A stretch of 64,000 nucleotides of DNA from CAMDHY01 sp046156265 (GCF_046156265.1 NZ_JAWDIR010000003.1:1-64000); one strand, 5' to 3'. Counted from the first letter of the stretch, positions 9,268 to 17,718 are shown. Numbers and translations: made by a program. Notes: generated by a model not told the origin, from the sequence alone.

Positions 9268-10134
9268 TTAAGCTAACAGAGCCTGCCTCTCGTACTCCAT
9301 GGGGCTGAGGTAGCCGAGCGTGGAGTGCCTGCGAACCGGATTGTAGAAGCGCTCGATGTAGTCGAACACATCGGCCCGGGCGTCGTCTCGAGTGCGGTAC
9401 GCCTTCCTACCGATCCGCTCCGTCTTCAGCGACGAGAAGAAGCTCTCCATCGCGGCATTGTCCCAGACGTTGCCCGGGCGGCTCACCGAGCAGGTGATGC
9501 CGAGGTCGGCCAGCAGCCGCCGGAACGCGTCGCTGGTGTACTGGCTGCCCTGGTCTGAGTGATGGAGCAGGGCATCCGGCTTTCCCCGACGCCAGATCGC
9601 CATGACGAGGGCGTCCGCCACCAGTTCCGCCGTCATCTCGGCCTTCATCGACCAGCCGACCACGCGCCGCGAGAACAGGTCGATGACGGCGGCGACGTAA
9701 AGCCAGCCCTCCGCCGTCCAGATGTAGGTGAAGTCGGCGATCCACTTGCTGTTCGCCTGCTCGGCAGCGAACCGCCGGTCGAGGACGTTCGGTGCCGCGG
9801 CGCCCTTCGCCCGCGGCCCCCCGTCCCGTGGCAGGCCGCGGCGGCGCGGCCGAGCCCGCAGCGCCTGGACGCGCATCAGTCGCTCGATCCGATGCAGGCC
9901 GCAATCGACGCCCCCGGCGAGCACGTCCCTCCACACCCGCCTGGCGCCATAGGTGCGAGCGCTGGCGAGGAAGCTCGCCCGCACCTCGGCGCCGATCGCC
10001 TCGTCCTCCTGTGCCCGCCTGCTCGGGCCACGATTGAGCCAGGCATGGAAGCCCGACCGCGAGACATCCAGCGCTTCGCACAGCCACGCCACCGGCCAGA
10101 TGCCCCGGTGCTTCGCGATGAAGGCGAACCTCAT
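9268..10134 (-). CDS. IS3-family transposase OrfB (DDE integrase domain)
   Basis: This 288-aa frame starts at ATG 10134 (MRFAFIAKHRG). It has an HTH_21-like N-terminal part and an rve integrase core with the DDE residues in IADFTYIW, HHSDQGSQYTS and NAAMESFFSSLK. It ends near YLSPMEYERQALLA, a typical C-terminus. The ATG overlaps the orfA stop by 4 bp. The same frame is open further upstream past the A6G run, so a fused OrfAB transposase can be made by -1 frameshifting, as is usual in IS3 elements. The gene appears intact and possibly active. Confidence 0.93.
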   Translation of the reverse strand: MRFAFIAKHRGIWPVAWLCEALDVSRSGFHAWLNRGPSRRAQEDEAIGAEVRASFLASARTYGARRVWRDVLAGGVDCGLHRIERLMRVQALRARPRRRGLPRDGGPRAKGAAAPNVLDRRFAAEQANSKWIADFTYIWTAEGWLYVAAVIDLFSRRVVGWSMKAEMTAELVADALVMAIWRRGKPDALLHHSDQGSQYTSDAFRRLLADLGITCSVSRPGNVWDNAAMESFFSSLKTERIGRKAYRTRDDARADVFDYIERFYNPVRRHSTLGYLSPMEYERQALLA

Positions 10135-10427
10135 GTCGCTTCCCTCGCGAAGAAGGCTGCGGCCTTTTTTAAGATGTCGCGCTCCGCCTTGAGCTTCACC
10201 ACCTCGCGCCGAAGCCGGTCGATCTCGAGTTGCTCCGGCTTCACCTGACCAAGGCCGGGAAACGCGTGCGCCGGATCGGCCGCCAGCTCCCGCATCCACT
10301 TGCGAAGCACATTCTCATGGACATCCAGATCGCGCCCGGCCTGCGCAACCGAGACGCCCCGCTCCTTGATCAGCCGTACCGCCTCGATCTTGAACTCACG
10401 AGAGAATTTCCTGCGCGGCATCTCCAT
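10131..10427 (-). CDS. IS3-family OrfA (helix-turn-helix protein)
   Basis: A 98-aa HTH_8-type protein starting MEMPRRKFSREFKIEAVRLI. The helix-turn-helix lies at about residues 10-45 (VSVAQAGRDLDVHENVLRKW), followed by a leucine-zipper-like segment. The slippery A6G run (10164-10170) falls in the codons for DILKKAA near the end, which is where IS3 frameshifting normally happens. It binds the terminal repeats and is the N-terminal part of the OrfAB transposase. Confidence 0.92.
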   Translation of the reverse strand: MEMPRRKFSREFKIEAVRLIKERGVSVAQAGRDLDVHENVLRKWMRELAADPAHAFPGLGQVKPEQLEIDRLRREVVKLKAERDILKKAAAFFAREAT

Positions 10428-10482
10428 CCTCCAGTTCCTTGGACAACCCTATCTCGGTGTCCACGGAACCGGCAGCAGGCCA

Positions 10483-10664
10483 CCGACTACCGCTGGCGAA
10501 ATGAGTACGGCGGGCTGAAGGGCGACCAGGTGAAGCGCCTGAAGGACCTCGAGGCAGAGAACGCTCGGCTACGGCGTGCGGTGTCGGATCTGACGCTCGA
10601 CAAGATGATCCTGGCGGAGGCTGCTCGGGGATCCGCGCAAGCGGCTGCGCAGCACAGCTACTGA
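10483..10664 (+). pseudogene. 5'-truncated IS407-like OrfA
   Basis: The frame reads TDYRWRNEYGGLK, then EAENARLRRAVSDLTLDKMI, which is the C-terminal two-thirds of an IS407-group OrfA. The N-terminal HTH half is absent because the sequence starts at the end of the adjacent 1245-bp IS. The C-terminus is also altered (ends AAAQHSY). Confidence 0.8.
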
Positions 10665-11220
10665 GCCCCGCCCGCCGCCGTGCGTGTGTCGAGCATGTCG
10701 TCAGGTCGGTGGGGGTCTCCGAGAGACGAGCCTGCCAGGTTCTCGGCCAGCATCGATCGGCGCACCGCAAGATCCCCCGCGGGCGGGAGGACGAGGCGGC
10801 GCTGACCGCCGACATCGTTGCGCTCGCCATCCAGTACGGCCGCTACGGCTACCGTCGATCACGGCTCTGCTGCGGTCGGCCGGCTGGGTGGTGAATGCCA
10901 AGCGGGTCGAGCGGATCTGGCGGCAGGAGGGGCTGAAGGTGCCAGTAAGGCAGCCGAAGCGCGGACGGCTTTGGCTCGCTGACGGATCGTGCATCCGGCT
11001 GCGGCCGGAATACCCAAACCACGTGTGGTCCTACGACTTCGTCGAGGAACGCACCCATAATGGACGGAAACTCCGCATGCTCAACGTCATCGACGAGTTC
11101 ACGCTCGGTTACCGGCCGCCGGCACCCGAGGCCGTGGTACCGAGCGCGCGCCCGCCTGCGCAACCCCGGCCAGCTCCAGCGGGCGCGCTCACCATGGAAA
11201 CCCGGCCGCCCATGAACTAA
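10661..11220 (+). pseudogene. Frameshifted and deleted IS407-like OrfB
   Basis: It opens LSPARRRACVEHVV and continues to QYGRYGYRR at about 10850. A 1-base frameshift there moves the sequence to another frame (ITALLRSAGWVVNAKRVERI), which runs through NHVWSYDFVEERTHNGRKLR and NVIDEFT. It then jumps over about 100 residues to LGYRPPAPE and ends RPPMN. Only the first Asp of the DDE triad (in WSYDF) remains. Confidence 0.82.
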
Positions 11221-11254
11221 CAATCAAACCGGACCACCGACGTGGGGCAGGCCA

Positions 11255-11778
11255 GGCAACATGCCGCTGACCGAAGCCGAGGAACGCTACTACGTTCTTC
11301 TCGCTGAGAAGAAGCTGATACCGTGGCTTGAGCTCAATATTATAAAGACAAACTGGGGTTGTCATATATTCATGCAGTATGCGTCTTCGGCGTGGCCTGC
11401 CTTTTCATCGATAGCCACTTTGCGAAATTCACGTTCACTAGGCAATATTTTTCTATTTGATGGTCCGAGATCTCTCCTGTTCTCCACAACATGAATATTT
11501 CTTCGTACGATAGATTCTTAATATCATTCATTTTACCTGTCTTCCCCCTGCTGACATGATTGTATTGCTCGGCGCGCGACGCCTCAGAACAAATGTACTC
11601 ATTTAGCAGTGTGAATAAAAGTGGGTCCGACCCGTCCAGCAGCCACGAACGCTCGGCTGCAGTTAACAGTTAGGTCCGGAGGCGGTTTTCTGAATTTTTT
11701 CAATGCCTTGGACATCACTCGCGTCGCAACCCAGGCCTTGCTCAGAGCCTGACCCAAAAGTTTGCGTAACCGCTGTTT
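11255..11778. other. A+T-rich gap without a supported gene
   Basis: About 520 bases between the IS407-like remnant and the IS66 remnant. G+C falls to roughly 45-50%, unlike nearly all other parts of the window. One 77-codon frame at 11261 (MPLTEAEERYYVLLAEKKL) has no convincing ribosome-binding site and no recognised motif. I regard the region as foreign, non-coding or decayed. Confidence 0.45.
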
Positions 11779-12066
11779 TCAGCCCAGAGCCTTGAGGGGC
11801 GCTGGGGCGTAGGCCCAGGGAAGCAGGTCATCGATCTGGCTTTGAGAGTGTCCGGCAACGATGCGGGCGATGACATCGGCGAGGTAACCTTGCGGCTCGA
11901 CGGCGTTGAGCTTCGCGGTTTCGACGAGCGAGGCGATCGTCGCCCAGTGCTCTCCACCGCCGTCGGAGCCGGCGAAGAGGGCGTTCTTGCGGTTGAGAGC
12001 GATCGGTCGGATCGACGCTTGACGATGTTCGAGTCGATCTCGATGCGGCCGTCGTTGTCGACACGA
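11779..12066 (-). pseudogene. 3' fragment of an IS66-family transposase
   Basis: The frame ending at 11779 contains RPIALNRKNALFAGSDGGG and then ASLVETAKLNAVEPQGYLAD and LLPWAYAP, the characteristic C-terminus of IS66 TnpC. The preceding residues, VDNDGRIEIDSNIVKR, are in another frame. A single missing base at about 12016 separates the two. Everything N-terminal of this is absent. GTAACCGCTG at about 11766 may be part of the terminal repeat. Confidence 0.85.
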
Positions 12067-12646
12067 CGGCCCAGACAATCGGCGTGCAGGTCACGGACAA
12101 GGCGTCGACGCAGATCGTCTGGGCGGCCGAGGTCGATGGACTGGCGCGGGTCTCCGAGGATCGGGAGTAAGCGGCGTGACGGAGATCGGCGACTTCTATG
12201 CCGGCGGCTTGCTGCGCTGCTGGGTGCTGGTGGGCGGCGCACCACGGTGTGTCGAGGATGCTGTGGGGCCGGAAGACATCAGCGAGGAGGTGGCTGCCGC
12301 CATCATCGAGGCCAACGCCGGGGTGAGGGCGGCGGTCGAGGCCGTGGAAGCCAATGAGGCGGCGATACGCCCCGTTGCGGGTCCGGAGCCGGACGTAGCA
12401 CTCGGCGTCGACGACGTGGGCGGCCTGGTCGTCAGCCCGGCACGCATCGCCTTGATAGCGGCCGCAGATCTGATCGCAGCGGCAGGCCCGGACGTGATCG
12501 CGCTTGCGGTACTGAGGTCGGATGAACCGGAGTGACGCCCGCAATTCCGCGGCGGGTGTCAGCGTAGAAGCGTTGCGCCTGCTGTTGACCCGGCGGTTTG
12601 GCCCGCGCTCCCAGCGCCAGATGGTGGGCGGATCTCAGGCGGCTTC
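12067..12646. other. Region of uncertain coding content
   Basis: A GTG-started frame on the plus strand (12176-12535, about 119 aa, rich in Ala/Val/Glu) has reasonable third-position G+C but no recognisable motif. The minus strand is also open in parts. I cannot decide whether either is a gene. The region lies between an IS66 remnant and an unknown small gene. Confidence 0.3.
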
Positions 12647-13057
12647 CTACTCCGCCGCCTGCGCGGCTGCTGGCTCGCTTCCCGGTGCTGGGAGCTCCAC
12701 GACAGGGAAATGTTCGAAAAGACCGGTCTCTGGCGACCACCGGGAGATCCACCGGTCGATGGCGGGCGGCTCCGCCCAGCCACGATAGCTCAGGCGGTCG
12801 GTCCGTCGGATGACAGGCTCGCCTTTGGCTGCTTTGGTCAGGAAGCGGCCGGAATCGATGACTGCCGTCCAGAAGGCGTCCTGATCGTCGCGGAACTTGA
12901 TGTATGGCAAGCACCGCCACCGAAGCTCGAGACCGAGCGAGACGAGGAACAAGCCGTCACCGCGCGCCTGCGCCCGCATCCGCCGGCCGTTCCAGGCGCG
13001 GAACGAGATCCACCGTTCGTCCGGGCCGCTCGGTGCGTTGGAAATTTGCGGATGCAT
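12647..13057 (-). CDS. Hypothetical protein
   Basis: A 136-aa frame starting MHPQISNAPSGPDERWISFR. It is rich in aromatic and charged residues (LELRWRCLPYIKFRDDQDAF, YRGWAEPPAIDRWIS), which looks like a folded soluble protein rather than an antisense shadow. The last 30 residues are Pro/Glu/Ala-rich. I do not recognise the family. Its surroundings (IS66 remnant on one side, hydrolase on the other) suggest mobile-element or island cargo. Confidence 0.5.
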   Translation of the reverse strand: MHPQISNAPSGPDERWISFRAWNGRRMRAQARGDGLFLVSLGLELRWRCLPYIKFRDDQDAFWTAVIDSGRFLTKAAKGEPVIRRTDRLSYRGWAEPPAIDRWISRWSPETGLFEHFPVVELPAPGSEPAAAQAAE

Positions 13058-13161
13058 CTGGACTCTCTGCGGAAAGCCGACAACTTAATGGCGATCCCGC
13101 GATCCGCAACCCCAAAAACGGGTGGATGGGCTGGGGTTAGGGCCCGGCCGTCGAGCGAACG

Positions 13162-13728
13162 ATGCTTTTCGAAACTGCGATGTACCTCGCCGGCGACGGC
13201 TATCCCAAGTGCGCTCGGATCGAAGCGGTCGTGCGTGAACATTGCGCTCCGCTGTTCGGGACGTGGCTCGGGCACCAAGACATCGCTCGGATGTGTCGCT
13301 TCGACGGGAAGATCGGCACCGTTTCGTTGCGGGCCGATCGGCTGGCGCGCCACATTGAAGCAAGGCATGGGGTGCAGAGCATCGTTCTTTTCGGGCGATC
13401 GTCAGGTGCCCGGGTCTCAACTTTGGTTTCCGAGCGGACGGGTGCGGCGGCCGTTGTTTGTCTCGGCTACCCGTTTCGGCATCCGAAGCGCGATCGTGAG
13501 CCCGAGCGGGTCGCCCATCTTGCAGCCATCACAACGCCGACGCTGATCGTGCAGGGGCGTTCAGACGAGTATGGCGGCGAGGCAGACCTGGGGACCTACG
13601 AGCTGTCGCCCGCGGTGCAGACGAGGGTGGTCGATGGAGGCCACGACCTTCGAATTTCCCGGGCCGAGTGGGCGCAGACCTGCAAGGCCATCCACCAATT
13701 CCTGAGGAAGGTCCGCGACGACAGCTGA
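13162..13728 (+). CDS. Alpha/beta hydrolase-like protein
   Basis: This 188-aa protein has the core of a small alpha/beta hydrolase of the KANL3/Tex30 or dienelactone-hydrolase type. The nucleophile elbow is LFGRSSGARV (about residue 79). An acid-bearing strand follows in LIVQGRSDEYGG (about 132), then the catalytic-type histidine in VVDGGHDLR (about 160). The usual first strands with the oxyanion region (LAHGAG-type) are missing, so it may be an N-terminally shortened or unusual member. An in-frame stop lies at 13138-13140, just upstream. It is stranded among IS remnants. Substrate unknown. Confidence 0.65.
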   Translation: MLFETAMYLAGDGYPKCARIEAVVREHCAPLFGTWLGHQDIARMCRFDGKIGTVSLRADRLARHIEARHGVQSIVLFGRSSGARVSTLVSERTGAAAVVCLGYPFRHPKRDREPERVAHLAAITTPTLIVQGRSDEYGGEADLGTYELSPAVQTRVVDGGHDLRISRAEWAQTCKAIHQFLRKVRDDS

Positions 13729-14165
13729 CCGGCCGTCGGTCCTTTTTCAACAACCACCTCTTCGGCGGTGATCGCCCCTGGCTCTTCGCCCGTCGACAAC
13801 ATGCGGCGCCCGCCCTGGGGCCCCGGGTGAGCGGCGAGTGGCGAGTGGCGAAGACCCAATCAACCGCGCGCGGAGTATCAGTCGTGGCGAAGCGCATTGG
13901 CGAGGACCAGCGCCGGGCGATCTGGCGCACTCTTGCAGACGGCAGTGGGAAGTTGCCGGGCGATGAGATGCCGGAGGCGTGAGCGGCCTCGAAGGTCTCG
14001 GCTCACCGCCGTGGCGGGTGGTCGGCTCGGCGGAGCGGAAGCCGCGCATGCTCGGTGTGATCGACGTGCCGGTGGTGGTTGTCGGCATGTCGACCGCCGA
14101 CGGGGTGATCGACGGTGGCGAGGCGCCAGTGCTGCCAGGGATGGCAATCGGCAACGGCACGATCA
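13729..14165. other. No supported gene
   Basis: About 440 bases between the hydrolase and the ASH-like fragment. Several overlapping open frames exist on both strands, as expected at this G+C content, but none has a recognisable motif or a good ribosome-binding site. Confidence 0.4.
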
Positions 14166-14272
14166 TGTGTCGGCGGTTTCCTCACGGCGGATCCGGCGAG
14201 CCTCTTGTTCGGCGCAGTCGACGTCGGAGCGAGTTCGGCCGCCCTCGGAGTGGCGATCGCCAACGCTAGGTC

Positions 14273-14323
14273 ACCGACTCATAAAGCGCATCCATATCCT
14301 TGCGGCTGCGAGCTTGACGAGGG
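14273..14323 (-). pseudogene. Displaced 3' end of the outer IS5 transposase
   Basis: It encodes LVKLAAARIWMRFMSR and a stop, the normal end of IS5-group transposases. It continues in frame from NYLA at 15176 once the inner element and one CTAG copy are removed. Confidence 0.8.
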
Positions 14324-15137
14324 CTAGGTCGTGTGGACAAACCTGATCCAGTATCGGATCGTTGCGATCTGGACGAAGCCGAGGAAGCTTGAGGCGAGCT
14401 TGTCGTAGCGGGTGGCGACGCGGCGCGCGAGTGCTTGAGCTTGTTGAAGAAGCGCTCGATCCGGTTGCGCAGGGCGTAGGTCGGCTTGTCGACCGGACGC
14501 TGTACCTTTCGGTTGGCCTTCGTGGGGATGACGGGCGCGATGCCTCGCATTTCGAGGTCGGTGCGGATGGCGTCGCTGTCGTAGCCTTTGTCGGCGAGCA
14601 TCGTTGTCGGCGGCGGCACGTCCTCGGCCATCAGATCCTCGTAGGAGGCCATGTCGGAGGCCTGGCCCGGTGTCACGACGAAGCCGACGGCGAGCCCTTC
14701 CGCATTCGCTCGGGTATGAACCTTGGTCGTGAGGCCGCCGCGCGAACGGCCGACAGCATTGCAGTGAATCCCCCCCTTCCGCCGGCTCCGTGCTGATGCA
14801 CCCGGACGATTGTGGAGTCGATCATTTGCAGAGCGTTGTCAGAGGCGTCGCTCTCGGCCAGCGCCGCCAGCATGACGTCCCAGACGCCGGCTTCCGTCCA
14901 GCGGCGAAACTGGCGGTGGACGGAGTTCCAGTGGCCGAACTCCGCCGGCAGGTCGCGCCACGGCACGCCGGTACGCGTCACGTAGAAAATGCCGTCGAGA
15001 ACCCGGCGATGATCCTGTGGCGGCCGCCCGCCCTGCGATCGGTTCTCGACCAGGAACGGTGCGAAGAACGCCCATTCCTCGTCGCTCATCAGCCCGCGAA
15101 GCACCGCTGCCCTCCTCAAAGAGCAGCGTTGAATCAC
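14324..15137 (-). pseudogene. Transposase of the inner IS5 element, two frame changes
   Basis: The first frame starts at GTG 15137 (MIQRCSLRRAAV), with SDEEWAFFAPFL and LQMIDSTIVRVHQH. Near a G7 run at 14770-14776 the reading shifts to GRSRGGLTTKVHTRANAEGL, TTMLADKGYDSDA and IERFFNKLKHSR; this first shift may be the programmed one of the IS427 group. A second change directly after KLKHSR (about 2 extra bases) moves RVATRYDKLASSFLGF to another frame, and this one looks like decay. The stop TAG is supplied by the CTAG target copy at 14324-14327. Confidence 0.82.
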
Positions 15138-15175
15138 GCATCAGCCGATTTGGGAATCCTGTTTGTCCACACGAG
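14328..15175 (-). mobile_element. Inner IS5-family element (848 bp) inserted in the outer one
   Basis: Terminal repeats read GTCGTGTGGACAAAC at 14328 and, inverted, GTTTGTCCACACGAG ending at 15175. They differ only at the second base from the outer tip when aligned. CTAG duplications are present at 14324-14327 and 15176-15179. The target is the CTAG inside the transposase gene of the outer element. Confidence 0.9.
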
Positions 15176-15928
15176 CTAGGTAGTTTTCCGGGTCCTTCTC
15201 GAAGCGCGTCGCGATGGCGCGGAAGTGCTTGAGCTTGTTGAAGAAACGCTCGACGAGGTTGCGCTGGCGGTAGAGGAAGGCGCTGAACGCCGGGCGCTGC
15301 TTGCGGTTCGGCATCGGCTTGACGCAAGCCCATGCGCCGCGCGCGGCGAGGGTCTGGCGCAGGGCGTCGCTGTCGTAACCGGCATCCGCGAGGAGCATCT
15401 GGCCGGCCAGGACCGTGCCCAGAAGGTCGCGGGCGCTCGCCCCGTCGTGGGCCTGCCCTGGCGTGAGCTGGAGCGCGATCGGCAGGCCGTCGGCGTCGAC
15501 TACGGCGTGGATCTTCGTCGTCAGCCCGCCTCGCGAGCGCCCCAGGCATCTGGGGTCAGGGTTGTTCCCGGCGGTGGTCAGCGGCGGGAACAGCCCCCTT
15601 TTTTGCCGTTCGCACCGTGCTGGTGGACGCGGATGGTGGTGGAGTCGACCATCTGGATGTCGCCGTCGTAGGCCTTCGACACCGCCTCAAAGATGCGGTC
15701 CCACACGCCGATCTTCCGCCATCGGACGAAGCGGTTGTAGCAGGTGGTGGACGGGCCGTAGCGGTCGGGGATGTCCGCCCACGGCGAGCCGGTGCGCAGC
15801 CGCCAGTAGACGCCGTTCAGCACCGCCCTGTCGTCAGCCCGCGGCACCCCGCGCGGCTTGTTCGACAATAACGGCTCTATGATCGACCACTCAAAGTCGG
15901 TCAGTTCGTAGCGGCGCGGTGATCCCAT
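15176..15928 (-). pseudogene. Transposase of the outer IS5 element (5' part)
   Basis: It starts at ATG 15928 with MGSPRRYELTDFEWSIIEPL, and the first DDE Asp is in IQMVDSTTIRVHQH. The first frame ends at 15578. An A6G5 slippery run at 15594-15604 joins it by frameshift, as in the IS427 group, to a second frame with GRSRGGLTTKIHAVVDADGL, LADAGYDSDALR and ERFFNKLKHFR. That frame is cut at NYLA by the inner insertion. Its last codons (LVKLAAARIWMRFMSR, stop) lie beyond the inner element at 14273-14323. Confidence 0.85.
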
Positions 15929-16056
15929 CGGCGGCTCCTCCCGCCGAAACGGAATCACCTCGGGGCCAAAATGGGAATCCCCTTCGCGATTTATGAGTTC
16001 GTGACCTAGCGGGGCGACCGTGACGGTGTCGGCGATCACAGCGTCGGGTGGCGCGC

Positions 16057-16751
16057 GCGGGCCGGTGCCCGGCTCTTCGTTCGGTCCCCGGTCGGCCGGC
16101 TCGTGCGCGAGGGCGGCGGGTGGCGGGTCGCGACGGCGGACGGCGCCGTGCGGGCGCGCCACGTGGCGGTGCTGACCAACGCCTACACAGATCGCCTGGT
16201 CCCCGGGCTCCAGGCGAGCCTGCTGCCGGTCAACAGCTTCCAGATCGCCACGGCCCCCCTCGGCGCGGCGGCGGACGGCATCCTGCCCGGCGGCGAGACG
16301 GTCTACGACAGCCGCCGCCTCGTGCTCTACTTCCGCCGCAGCCCGGACGGCCGGCTGATGCTGGGTGGCCGCGCCTCCTTCCGCTCGCGCGAAAGCGGCG
16401 GCGCCGCGCCGGACTACACCGTGCTCGAAGGCGTGCTGCGCGACCTCTTCCCCGCGATCGGCTACGCGTCCGTGACCCATCGCTGGACCGGCCTCGTGGC
16501 CATCACCCTCGACCACCTGCCGCACTACCACGTGCCCGACTAGGGGCTGCACGTCCTCGTCGGCTTCAACGGGCGGGGCGTCGCCCTCTCCCATGCGGCT
16601 GGCGCCTGGCTCGCCGGCCGCATCGCGGGGGATCCGGCGCCGGGGCATGCCCGCCACGCCGATCCTACCGATCCCGTTCCAGAGGCTGCGGACCCCGCTC
16701 CTGCATCTCGCCATGCGCTGGAACCACCTCCTCGACCTCGTAGGGCGGTAG
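16057..16751 (+). pseudogene. Decayed FAD-dependent (DAO-family) oxidoreductase
   Basis: The sequence encodes the C-terminal part of a DAO-family amine/amino-acid oxidase similar to PuuB-type enzymes: VREGGGWRVATADGAVRARH, VAVLTNAYTDRLVPGL, YDSRRLVLYFRRSPDGRLML, then HVLVGFNGRGVALSH near the flavin site. The N-terminal FAD-binding Rossmann motif is missing. A TAG interrupts the frame at 16541-16543 (after YHVPD), and a frameshift near 16645 precedes ATPILPIPFQRLRTPLLHL and the normal stop at 16749-16751. Three lesions make it non-functional. It joins the ASH fragment at about 16056. Confidence 0.8.
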
Positions 16752-16952
16752 TGTTCCGGGCCGGCGGACGCACGTTATTTCAGCCCCGACTGATGAGTTA
16801 TGGTCCGCTGCGGGCCTTCGGGTGAGGAACATGACGGAGCGGGCGTTTTGGGGAGGCCAGCATCGCCCCCCGGTCCAGACTTTGATTGTGCGAATGGCCG
16901 CGGATGCGGCGGTGAGAACTTTGGCGAGGTAGTTCTTACCGAAATCGATTGG

Positions 16953-17522
16953 CTAATCCGCGTCCTCGTCCTCTTCGTCGTCAGTCGGTGGGTTTGCGAC
17001 GATCGGCAGGGACGTCCCCTGCACTTCGCGGATGAGACGGGCGAGCGGGTTCTCGACATCTTGCTCTCGCTTGACGTCGAAGATGCCAAGATGACGACCG
17101 AGGTCCACAAGAGCGGCGCGCTTATCGGCGAGCTTGATCCGCGCGGTCTTGGTGAGTTCGCCGCCGTCGTGCTCGGCGAGGCGCACCTCCAGGCTCACCA
17201 CCGCGGCGGACGTGTCGTCGTCGAGTTCGTGGACGGCCTTTAGCGAGCCGTCGGCGCTGAACAGCTTGCGCACATCCAGAAAGGCGATCTTGGCCAGTTC
17301 CTGGATGACCCGGTCCGCAGTCACCTCGGTCCGGACCTGCATTTCGGCACGCGCCGCATCGATTGCCGCTGCGATCTCAGGTTTTCTCAGGTTCTCGTTC
17401 GCGATGGAGGCGGCCGTCCGCGGGCTGTAGCCCGCGCGGATGGCAGCGCGCGTGCCGTTGAGGTCGACGAGGTACTCCTGGACGAAGCGCTGCTGCTTCG
17501 GGCGGAGGCGGGTACTCGGCAT
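16953..17522 (-). CDS. terS: Phage small terminase subunit
   Basis: This 189-aa protein of the Terminase_2 family is the DNA-recognition subunit of a phage packaging motor. The N-terminus RLRPKQQRFVQEYLVDLNGT, then AAIRAGYSPRTAASIANENL, is the classic helix-turn-helix of this family. A central helical oligomerisation region follows, and an acidic tail (TDDEEDEDAD) ends it. No large terminase follows within the element. In satellites a lone TerS redirects helper-phage packaging to satellite DNA; that role here is inference. The start is ATG at 17522. Confidence 0.88.
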   Translation of the reverse strand: MPSTRLRPKQQRFVQEYLVDLNGTRAAIRAGYSPRTAASIANENLRKPEIAAAIDAARAEMQVRTEVTADRVIQELAKIAFLDVRKLFSADGSLKAVHELDDDTSAAVVSLEVRLAEHDGGELTKTARIKLADKRAALVDLGRHLGIFDVKREQDVENPLARLIREVQGTSLPIVANPPTDDEEDEDAD

Positions 17523-17559
17523 CGCTCGCCCTCCTTGTGGACGCTAGATGATGTGATTG

Positions 17560-17718
17560 TCACAACCTGTACCACAACATCTGGGGCTTCGCGAGCCAGA
17601 GAAGCATGCTGGTGAGCGTTTCGCGGCCGAGCGCGCAACTCATAGCTGCCACCTCTAAACGCTCTCCACAGGGCTTCCCAGAGGCGTTGAGAGGCATCTC
17701 GGCCTCAGCCTCGTTCTC
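17560..17718 (-). CDS. Possible small hypothetical protein
   Basis: A short frame of about 52 codons between the RepA-like gene and terS on the same strand, beginning MENEAEAEMPLNASG and ending KPQMLWYRL. It has mixed charge and a hydrophobic C-terminal helix (TLTSMLLWLAKP). No motif is recognised. It is included because its position and strand fit the element and its codons look natural. It may not be translated. Confidence 0.3.
   Translation of the reverse strand, partial: ENEAEAEMPLNASGKPCGERLEVAAMSCALGRETLTSMLLWLAKPQMLWYRL

Larger units (their letters stand above)
9238..10482 (-). mobile_element. Complete IS3-family insertion sequence, 1245 bp
   Basis: Perfect 25-bp inverted repeats bound the element at 9238-9262 (starting TGGCCTGCTGCC) and 10458-10482 (ending GGCAGCAGGCCA), giving the usual TG...CA ends. 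Between them lie orfA and orfB with an A6G slippery run at 10164-10170. The immediate flanks (CTT on the left, CCG on the right) do not form a target duplication. The flanks were therefore probably rearranged after insertion. Confidence 0.9.
10483..11254 (+). mobile_element. Internally deleted IS407-like (IS3 family) element
   Basis: The left end is missing: orfA begins mid-gene directly at the border of the neighbouring IS3 element. The right end finishes GTGGGGCAGGCCA at 11254, matching IS407-type ends as I remember them. OrfB jumps from NVIDEFT to LGYRPPAPE at about 11101, so roughly half of the integrase domain, including most DDE residues, has been deleted. It cannot encode a working transposase, although the right terminus could still be used in trans. 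Confidence 0.8.
14270..16005 (-). mobile_element. Outer IS5-family element (about 884 bp when intact)
   Basis: Imperfect terminal repeats lie at 14270 (GTCACCGACTCATAAAGCGC) and, inverted, at 16005 (revcomp GTCACGAACTCATAAATCGC). CTAG target duplications flank it at 14266-14269 and 16006-16009. Its own coding sequence is interrupted at a CTAG by a second IS5 element (14328-15175). Removing that element plus one CTAG restores an element of about 884 bp. Confidence 0.88.
14166..16056 (+). pseudogene. ASH-type (choice-of-anchor D) repeat fragment split by an IS
   Basis: Plus-strand bases before 14270 encode ADPASLLFGAVDVGASSAAL and GVAIANA. The plus strand after 16009 encodes SGATVTVSAITASGG. 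If the intervening IS5 element and one CTAG copy are removed, the two join in frame through CTAG. The pattern FG.V.VG....V.V.N.....V.V..I is that of ASH / choice-of-anchor D repeats of secreted or surface proteins. Only about one repeat is left; after about 16056 the sequence changes to an unrelated oxidoreductase. Confidence 0.5.

Noticed and set aside
12176..12535. Plus-strand GTG frame of 119 codons
   Set aside because: Codon composition is acceptable but there is no motif, and the opposite strand is similarly open. It is mentioned as an uncertain region, not called as a gene.
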